Assembly (NCBI GenBank): GCA_028277545.1
Contig: JANQGB010000286.1
Coordinates: 1-7,144, forward strand
Source of the DNA: Phycisphaerae bacterium
GTDB taxonomy: Bacteria > Planctomycetota > Phycisphaerae > UBA1845
Direction of reading: 5' to 3'
DNA: 7,144 nucleotides
The notes below the pieces were generated by a model. The model did not search any database. It worked only from the letters and a program-made list of their open reading frames with translations, and was not told the origin of the DNA. Below, in pieces: positions 1 to 5,219 of the stretch. Every line of letters starts with the position of its first letter. Position 1 is the first letter of the stretch. The position numbers were made by a program, and so were the translations under genes.

Positions 1-754
1 CGTCGGCGCTTACCGAGACTGTGCCGTCGCCGGTCGCGACGCGGTGCCACAGCCAGGTCAGGAATTCTCGCCCCAGGAAAGTGCGGTCTGTCTCATCGAC
101 CGACGCGCTGCCGTTGCCGCCACCCGCCGGCGCCTCGACCAGGTGAGCCGGGCGGGCGTCTTCGTAGGACCGGTGCTTGCCGGCGTTGTCCGCGAAGCGA
201 GAGGCCACCTCACCGGCATCCATCGGATCGAGTGTGGCCCCGAAGGATGCGGCGAACAGCAGGCGCAGCTTGTCATTGGCCGCACTGCCCAGCGAGCCGA
301 AGTAGACCACGTGGTTGTTCAGATCGAGCAGCACCGGGTGGGCGCTGATGCGGCGAAACAACCCCTTGCGGGCCTCTTTCTGGGCCCGGGCTTCGGCTGC
401 TTCCTTGGCCTGGCGGCGCTCCTCCTTGGTCAGTTTCTCGCGTCCGGACGCTTCCAGGGCGGCCTGCTCCTCTATCTGGCGATAGCTGCGCACCACGGCC
501 GGCGGCGGTGTCAGCTTGTCTGTTCGCATGGCCAGGTGCAGAAACTGGCCAGCCGCGATTTTGGAGGCGTCAATCTGCGTGTCGAAGAGATGCGTCGGGG
601 CGATCCAGCCAGTTTCGACGCCGTCGGCTGAAACTGTCTCGGCCTTGCCGAACGCATGCTCCTTGAGCGCATCGACCACCTCGTCAATCCCCTTGGCGTG
701 CGGCCCACTGATGTGATATCGCCGGAACGAGACTCCCCCGGATGCAAAACCCAT
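1..754 (-). CDS. rdgC: RdgC-like recombination-associated protein (N-terminal 251 residues, cut by window edge)
   Basis: RdgC proteins bind double-stranded DNA, form a ring around it and restrain RecA-dependent recombination in the cytoplasm. The frame is open from an ATG at 754-752 to the left edge with no stop, giving 251 residues. The start is preceded by a good ribosome site (AGGGAG, 7 bases before ATG). Visible family-like features are an early F-R-R-Y strand (about 10-13), a G-W-I-A-P motif (49-53) matching the G-W-V-P-P of Escherichia coli RdgC, and a long charged helix (about 88-132, with K-E-E-R-R) where RdgC has a similar lysine- and glutamate-rich helix. A later F-L-T-W-L-W segment (about 231-236) is of a type I recall in non-proteobacterial RdgC-like proteins. 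The E. coli protein is about 300 residues, so a C-terminal part is missing here. The match is from memory of motifs, so the family is likely but not proven, and the biological role in this lineage is unknown. It diverges from the antiporter gene. Confidence 0.68.
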   Translation of the reverse strand, partial: MGFASGGVSFRRYHISGPHAKGIDEVVDALKEHAFGKAETVSADGVETGWIAPTHLFDTQIDASKIAAGQFLHLAMRTDKLTPPPAVVRSYRQIEEQAALEASGREKLTKEERRQAKEAAEARAQKEARKGLFRRISAHPVLLDLNNHVVYFGSLGSAANDKLRLLFAASFGATLDPMDAGEVASRFADNAGKHRSYEDARPAHLVEAPAGGGNGSASVDETDRTFLGREFLTWLWHRVATGDGTVSVSAD

Positions 755-763
755 AGACACACT

Positions 764-769
764 CCCTCT
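764..769 (-). promoter_or_regulatory. Ribosome binding site of the rdgC-like gene
   Basis: On the minus strand a purine stretch containing AGGGAG ends about 7-9 bases before the ATG at 754. It supports that start over any other candidate in the frame. Confidence 0.6.
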
Positions 770-821
770 TACGACTGAATCGCCCGCTTGCCGCGGGTGC
801 CAGAGACGATGCGGTGCGACG

Positions 822-850
822 ACGTTACGCAGGCGCCTACGCCCGGTCAA
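822..850 (-). promoter_or_regulatory. Candidate sigma70-type promoter for the rdgC-like gene
   Basis: Read on the minus strand, TTGACC (850-845, five of six matches to the -35 consensus) is followed by exactly 17 bases and TAACGT (827-822, only three of six matches to the -10 consensus). Transcription would start near 815 and give a leader of about 60 bases. The -10 box is weak, so this is only a candidate. Confidence 0.3.
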
Positions 851-1017
851 AGGTCTGCGCTGGTCTTCAACGGTGAGCAAACCGGATGCGGTTTCGCTAA
901 GCTTCCCGGCGCACGACGGATGCACGACGGCAGGTCACCAACTCACAACCCGCGGAAAGGGGTGCTGGCGCACGCCGCTTGGTCTCGACGGTTGGTGGGG
1001 GCAGTGGCCGCGACAGG

Positions 1018-1046
1018 TTGACACCGCCGCCCTTGCCGTCCAAAGT
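1018..1046 (+). promoter_or_regulatory. Candidate promoter for the antiporter gene
   Basis: A perfect TTGACA at 1018-1023 is followed by 17 bases and CAAAGT (1041-1046), which matches the -10 consensus at only three of six positions. A start near 1053 would give a leader of about 35 bases. The perfect -35 and ideal spacing argue for it and the poor -10 argues against it. Confidence 0.28.
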
Positions 1047-1075
1047 GACGCCACGAGCCGGTTACGATCTACGAG

Positions 1076-1080
1076 AGGAG
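1076..1080 (+). promoter_or_regulatory. Ribosome binding site that favours a TTG start
   Basis: AGGAG at 1076-1080 lies 7 bases before the TTG at 1088 but 13 bases before the first in-frame ATG at 1094. Seven is near optimal and thirteen is long, so the site favours the TTG codon. Confidence 0.6.
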
Positions 1081-1087
1081 CGCATTT

Positions 1088-2755
1088 TTGAGCATGTGGA
1101 ACGAAGTCCAGGCAGTGATCTGTGCGTTCTTGGGCTCGGGCGAAGCGGTTGAGACGGCCAGTGAACCGTCGGGCATCACTACCGAGATCGCAGTGGTCGC
1201 GATGTTGGTGGTAGCCTCGGCGGTGGCCATGTTGGCCCGCCGCGTGAAACTGCCCTATACGATTGCCCTGGTACTGGCCGGCTTGGCACTGGGCTCCATG
1301 CGCGGCCTGCTGCCCGAATCCCTGCTCTCGCTGCACCTCTCCGAAGACCTGCTGATGGCGGTGCTGTTGCCAGCGCTGCTCTTCGAGGCTGCCTTTCACA
1401 TTAATCTGACCGACTTCAAGGCCAACATCCGGGCCATCCTGCTGCTGGCCCTGCCTGGGGTTGCCTTGGTGATACTACTGGCGGGCGGCGGTTTGCGCGT
1501 GGTGTTGCCCTGGTTTGACCTGCCGGTGTCGTTCGTCGTGGCGTGTCTGATTGCGACGATGCTGGCCGCCACGGATCCGGTGAGTGTCATCGCCCTGTTC
1601 AAGGAACTTGGTGCTCCGAAGCGACTGGCTCTGATTACCGAGGGCGAGAGTCTGCTCAACGATGGCGTGGCGGTAGTAGTCTTTACCGCCCTGGCGGCGG
1701 TGGCGGGTCTGGGTCAGCACGCCGGGCACGTTGACGCCACCTGGCTGGTACGCTTCGTCCTGGTGGAGATCGGCGGCGGGTTGCTCATCGGCATGGCTTG
1801 CGGGGCGTTGGTGTCGTGGATTCTCGGTCTGACCCAGGACCACTTTGTCGAGATCACGCTGACAACGGTAGCGGCGTACGGTGCATTCCTGCTGGCTGAC
1901 AAGGTCCACGCCTCGGGCGTGCTGGCGGTGGTAGCCGCCGGCATGACCTGCGGGAACATCGGGGCCAAACACAGCATGTCACCGGCCACGCGGGTGGCGG
2001 TAGTGTCATTCTGGGAGTATGTCGCCTTCGCGGTCAACTCGATTGTCTTCTTGTTGATCGGGCTGGAGATAGAATTAAGCCGGCTTATAAGCGTGCTGCC
2101 GGTCGCGGCCGTTGTGTTTGTTATGCTGGTTGCCTTGCGGGCGGGCGTCATTTGCGCGTTGACTCCCCTGGCTTCGCGCCGGGAGGGCGCCTTCGGCCCG
2201 GGATGGCGGTGGGTGCTGACCTGGGGCGGCCTGCGGGGGGGGATTTCGATGGTGCTGGCCTTGTGGCTGGCGCAGCAAAGCTCGTTCGCGCAGGGTAAGG
2301 CCATCCGCGACCTGGTTTTTGCCGTGGTGCTCATCATCCTGCTGGTGCAGGGGACGACCATCGGCCTGCTGCTGAAGCGGTTTGGGTTGGTGTTCGCGTC
2401 GGAGGAACGCGACCGGTCGGCGATGCTGCGGGCGCGAATGAAGGCGGTCAAGGCTGCCCTGGCGGACCTGGACCGCCGTTACGCCGAGCATCATCTCTCT
2501 GCGGCGGCCTACCAGAGGCTGCGCGAGCAGTACGCCGGACGACAGGGCGCCATAGAGGAGGCCCTCGAGACCCTGGCACCAAGTGAAGAAGCCCTGGAAC
2601 GGGAGATCGACAGCGTACGGCAGGAGCTTGTCATGGTGGAGAAGGACGCCATCCGTCATGCTGCCGCCAGCGGAGCCCTGCGCAACGAAGCCCTGCGCGA
2701 ACTGATCGCCCGCATCGACTCTGGGGAACAGCCCGACCGGTCAGAACACGCGTGA
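1088..2755 (+). CDS. CPA1-family Na+/H+ antiporter (NhaP type)
   Basis: This integral membrane protein most likely exchanges cytoplasmic Na+ (or K+/Li+) for external protons, serving pH and salt homeostasis. It is 555 residues with many hydrophobic segments between about residues 30 and 435, as in the 12-13 helix CPA1 fold. Diagnostic motifs are L-P-A-L-L-F-E-A (94-101), A-T-D-P-V (161-165), G-E-S-L-L-N-D (186-192) and G-G-L-R-G-G (380-385). The N191-D192 pair corresponds to the ion-binding Asn-Asp of NhaP proteins; R383 is in the conserved Gly-rich helix. After about residue 437 comes a charged, probably cytoplasmic tail of about 118 residues with heptad-like helices. I chose the TTG start at 1088 because of the AGGAG 7 bases upstream; ATG at 1094 would remove only two residues. 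It stands alone, divergent from the rdgC-like gene and convergent with the beta-helix gene. The subfamily is clear; ion preference cannot be read from sequence. Confidence 0.93.
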   Translation: MSMWNEVQAVICAFLGSGEAVETASEPSGITTEIAVVAMLVVASAVAMLARRVKLPYTIALVLAGLALGSMRGLLPESLLSLHLSEDLLMAVLLPALLFEAAFHINLTDFKANIRAILLLALPGVALVILLAGGGLRVVLPWFDLPVSFVVACLIATMLAATDPVSVIALFKELGAPKRLALITEGESLLNDGVAVVVFTALAAVAGLGQHAGHVDATWLVRFVLVEIGGGLLIGMACGALVSWILGLTQDHFVEITLTTVAAYGAFLLADKVHASGVLAVVAAGMTCGNIGAKHSMSPATRVAVVSFWEYVAFAVNSIVFLLIGLEIELSRLISVLPVAAVVFVMLVALRAGVICALTPLASRREGAFGPGWRWVLTWGGLRGGISMVLALWLAQQSSFAQGKAIRDLVFAVVLIILLVQGTTIGLLLKRFGLVFASEERDRSAMLRARMKAVKAALADLDRRYAEHHLSAAAYQRLREQYAGRQGAIEEALETLAPSEEALEREIDSVRQELVMVEKDAIRHAAASGALRNEALRELIARIDSGEQPDRSEHA

Positions 2756-2971
2756 CTCGGTGCAGCACTGGCCACCAGGCGCTGGGGGCCATCTGGTGGG
2801 AAGCGCCTGCTGCCGGCCGAGAACGGCGCTTAACGGTCTCGCGAGGGGCGCCCTGTCCGTAGCCGCAGCGGCGGCAGGTGCGTTCTCCAGCCCGTAGCGT
2901 CGCCGCCTCCTCCACCTGGGCCGATTTGCGCGGCAGGGCCGCAGTTACCTGCACATCATGCGTACCTGTCC
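2756..2971. other. Convergent intergenic spacer
   Basis: This 216-base spacer lies between the 3' ends of the antiporter and beta-helix genes. It should contain terminators for both, but no canonical stem followed by a T-run is visible on either strand. GC-rich inverted repeats are present: see the hairpins at 2772-2808 and a 5-base stem GCGGC/GCCGC at 2930-2942. No gene is supported. Confidence 0.55.
2772..2808 (+). terminator. Possible terminator-like hairpins after the antiporter gene
   Basis: CCACCAG (2772-2778) pairs perfectly with CTGGTGG (2793-2799). An overlapping pair, AGGCGCT (2778-2784) with AGCGCCT (2802-2808), also pairs perfectly, so the two stems compete. The position 17 bases after the stop codon suits termination, but there is no T-run, so a factor-independent terminator is uncertain. 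Confidence 0.3.
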
Positions 2972-4912
2972 TTACTGGCCAAACATCATCTGGAAGGCCG
3001 CAAAGTCGGCCAGGTCAATGTCACCGTCACTGTTGGCGTCGAACACATCGCAGCCGGTGTCCAAGGGGAGGGCGTCGGGGCCGGCCATGCAACTGTTCCA
3101 CTCGCTGAAATCAACCCCGTCGACCAGGCCGTCGCAGTTGTAATCTCCTGGTTGGGCGAATTCGTACGCACCCATGTCCACCGCGCCGCAGTGTACGCGC
3201 GGGTGCCCCTCGAAGTCAGTCTCGTCCGCCGGATCCGGGCTGAACTCGGGGTCTCCCGCATCGATGGCTGGCGAGTCGGGCATCAGCCGCAGATTATCGT
3301 CGACCGTGCCCAGCACGCCGTCGTCGCCGTCCTGGTCGATGAAGAGCGGATCCAACTCGATGTTGTCGCTTCCATCGCCAGTATAGCCGCCCTCTATGGT
3401 GCTGAAGAACACGTGCGGGTTTTCGCTGAAGTCGAAGTGGTCCGGAACATCCGGATTCACACCGTGGTTGCCCCAGAAGATGCAGTTAGTGGCAGTAAAG
3501 TCGACGGAGAATATCCCGTTGCCGGCCATGGCTCCGCCGGCGCCGGTGCTGAACACGTAGCGGTTGTTCGCGAACGTGCAGTTTATGTAACTGCTGCCTT
3601 CCGACGCGCTCACCGCTCCGCCGGTTCCGTAGGACGTGTTGCGGCTGAACACACAGCTCCGCACGACAGCCGGGATGGGTTCGTTGCTCAGGTAGTCCCC
3701 CCGAGTCCACAGGGCTCCTCCGCGGTCTGCGCTGTTGTCGGCAAAGAAACAGCGCTCTACGTGGGCGCTCTCCACGTCGTTGCCGCGTAGCTGAACGGCA
3801 CCACCGTCCCCGGTGGTAGTGGCAGTATTGTCCACAAACGTGCTGTCGGCGATCAGGACAGGCAGGTCGCTGCGGTGGTAGATTGCACCGCCTCCGAGGG
3901 AGATTCCTCCAGAGAAGAAGCAGTTCCGCACGGTCAACTCGCCGTCAGTCGAACTGGAGAGGTTCTGGAGGTGCCCACCTCTGCCGTCACCGACGTGACC
4001 GTGCGTCTGGAACTCGATGGTTGCGTTGTCTACGAAGATGGAATCCTCGAGCGTCAAGCCGCCGGACGGGACGTTGGACGCATGGATAGCGCCGCCGCCC
4101 TCACCGGCTTGACTGTCGATGAACTCACATCCCACTATGTGGGCCGTGCTGTGAAACAGACGCAGCGCGCCCCCCGCGCCCCGGCCGGCGGTGGCCGCGA
4201 AGTTGAAGGCCTCGTTGCGGCGGAATTCACAGTACTTGATGGTCAGGTCACTGACGTTAGCGTTTATTGCACCGCCTCCGCCTCTCAAAGGGGCTGTTTC
4301 TTCACCCAGGCAGATGAGAGTCTCAATCACCGTTCTATTGTCCTCGAAGACGCAGGTCTCGATCGAGGAGTTGGAGTTGATGGCCAGGATAGCGCCACCA
4401 CCTCCCAGAGGCGTCTGGCAGTCGTCCAGGCTGGGAACAGTGAACGCTACGTTGTTTCGGAAAAGGCAGTTCCTGACGGTCGGGCTGCCGTTCAGAATGA
4501 GCAGCCCGCCACCGTTGAAGGAACTGCCGCCCTGCACCACGAAGCCGTCGATAATCGTGTCCGACATTTCACCGGAATCGCACTCGATGGCCGTTATGAA
4601 CTGATCGTCGGGCCCGGCGAGCGGATCGATTACTGCTCCATGCCTCACCAGGCTGCGCAGCGTGATGCTCTTGCCTAACAGGTTAATCTGCTCGTTATAC
4701 TCACCAGCGGCCACAACAATCTCATCCCCATCGCCGGCTACACCGATGGCAATCTGGATGGTCGGTTGATCACCCGGCACGTGGATTGTCGCTGCGAGCG
4801 CCGCGCTCGGCCCGGTGCCAAGTATGAAAAACAGAGCGGCCGCTTCGACCAGACGGCCGCATGCAGGGCGTCGCACGACGCCGCATCGCTTCTTTCCCGA
4901 TTCGATTGACAC
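2972..4912 (-). CDS. Secreted right-handed beta-helix protein with Pmp-like repeats and C-terminal dockerin-like domain
   Basis: The product is an exported repeat protein of 646 residues, function unknown, likely surface-attached or extracellular. The start is a GTG at 4912-4910 with AAAGGAG nine bases upstream. It gives a signal peptide: basic segment (K7-K8-R9, R14-R15, R20), hydrophobic core (about 22-39) and a likely A-L-A cut near residue 40. Residues 46-87 form the typical beta-helix cap (P-T-I-Q, G-D-E-I-V-V, G-E-Y, G-K-S-I-T-L). About 134-482 hold 11 coils with G-G-A-(I/L/V) and C-x-F-x-x-N motifs, similar to chlamydial polymorphic membrane protein repeats. A D-P-L-F to Y-E-F block common in planctomycete beta-helix proteins spans 521-585. 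Residues 589-646 carry two calcium-loop motifs (D-Y-N-C-D-G and D-A-N-S-D-G-D-I-D), dockerin-like. The reading frame stays open upstream to an ATG at 5038, but those extra 42 residues would bury the signal peptide. Carbohydrate binding or cleavage is possible, but no catalytic set is recognised. Confidence 0.85.
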   Translation of the reverse strand: MSIESGKKRCGVVRRPACGRLVEAAALFFILGTGPSAALAATIHVPGDQPTIQIAIGVAGDGDEIVVAAGEYNEQINLLGKSITLRSLVRHGAVIDPLAGPDDQFITAIECDSGEMSDTIIDGFVVQGGSSFNGGGLLILNGSPTVRNCLFRNNVAFTVPSLDDCQTPLGGGGAILAINSNSSIETCVFEDNRTVIETLICLGEETAPLRGGGGAINANVSDLTIKYCEFRRNEAFNFAATAGRGAGGALRLFHSTAHIVGCEFIDSQAGEGGGAIHASNVPSGGLTLEDSIFVDNATIEFQTHGHVGDGRGGHLQNLSSSTDGELTVRNCFFSGGISLGGGAIYHRSDLPVLIADSTFVDNTATTTGDGGAVQLRGNDVESAHVERCFFADNSADRGGALWTRGDYLSNEPIPAVVRSCVFSRNTSYGTGGAVSASEGSSYINCTFANNRYVFSTGAGGAMAGNGIFSVDFTATNCIFWGNHGVNPDVPDHFDFSENPHVFFSTIEGGYTGDGSDNIELDPLFIDQDGDDGVLGTVDDNLRLMPDSPAIDAGDPEFSPDPADETDFEGHPRVHCGAVDMGAYEFAQPGDYNCDGLVDGVDFSEWNSCMAGPDALPLDTGCDVFDANSDGDIDLADFAAFQMMFGQ

Positions 4913-4921
4913 GAGAGCGTA

Positions 4922-4928
4922 CTCCTTT
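4922..4928 (-). promoter_or_regulatory. Ribosome binding site fixing the GTG start of the beta-helix gene
   Basis: The minus strand reads AAAGGAG at 4928-4922, followed by nine bases and the GTG at 4912. No comparable site precedes the upstream ATG at 5038. Together with the signal peptide that then begins close to the N-terminus, this decides the start. Confidence 0.7.
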
Positions 4929-4946
4929 GCGAGCAAGACATTCTGT

Positions 4947-4971
4947 TTGGCGTACCCGAAGATCGGGCCAA
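4947..4971 (-). promoter_or_regulatory. Hairpin in the beta-helix gene leader
   Basis: CCCGA (4955-4959) pairs with TCGGG (4963-4967) around a 3-base loop, and the flanking TTGG (4947-4950) pairs with CCAA (4968-4971) across a 4-base bulge. The structure ends about 19 bases before the ribosome site. It could influence translation or message stability, or terminate transcripts from upstream; no T-run follows. Confidence 0.3.
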
Positions 4972-5219
4972 GTGCCCCACTGTTGTGGCAGGACGCGGCC
5001 CGCCAGGAAGAAACCAACCTCAACCGCGGTTTAAGCACGGCGATGAATTCACGTGCCGGTGCCGGTCAGTTGCCGTTGGTCCTTCGGTCACCGTGCTTCG
5101 ACGGTTCATACGCGGGGCCGGACTCGGCGCTTCGTTCCAGTCGATCCACGAGCATCCCACGGCACTGGCGGATTCTCGCGGCGAAGCCGTTACCAGCCAT
5201 GAACCGCTCTTATCAGACC

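Larger units (their letters stand above)
755..1087. other. Divergent intergenic region between rdgC-like gene and antiporter gene
   Basis: This 333-base stretch separates two genes transcribed away from each other and should hold both promoters. Visible elements are a GC-rich hairpin in the rdgC-side leader (783-787 pairs with 793-797), a 6-base inverted repeat AAACCG/CGGTTT with a 4-base loop (879-894), a 9-base direct repeat GCACGACGG at 911-919 and 922-930 (11-base period), and a TTGACA at 1018-1023. No convincing small gene is seen; open frames here lack good ribosome sites and recognisable protein character. Confidence 0.6.
4913..5219. other. Spacer between the PEP-CTERM gene and the beta-helix gene
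   Basis: This 307-base stretch has no convincing gene. It holds the leader and presumably the promoter of the beta-helix gene, but I could not find a good -35/-10 pair. It contains a bulged hairpin at 4947-4971 just upstream of the ribosome site, a perfect 10-base palindrome AACCGCGGTT at 5022-5031, and an 8-base inverted repeat AAGCACGG (5033-5040) with CCGTGCTT (5091-5098). Its length suggests the two minus-strand genes are transcribed separately. Confidence 0.5.

Noticed and set aside
44..631. Plus-strand open frame of 195 codons
   Set aside because: It lies antisense to the rdgC-like frame, which has a clear ribosome site and RdgC-like motifs; the plus-strand translation looks like no known protein.
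1063..1068. TACGAT as the -10 box of the antiporter promoter
   Set aside because: It is 39 bases from the TTGACA at 1018, far too distant, and has no other good -35 box.
1714..2451. Minus-strand open frame of 245 codons inside the antiporter gene
   Set aside because: High-GC shadow of a gene with all CPA1 motifs; its translation is low-complexity T, S, R, P-rich.
3152..4678. Two long plus-strand frames (3152-3790 and 3875-4678)
   Set aside because: They are shadows of the repetitive beta-helix gene on the minus strand, where the protein repeats are unmistakable.
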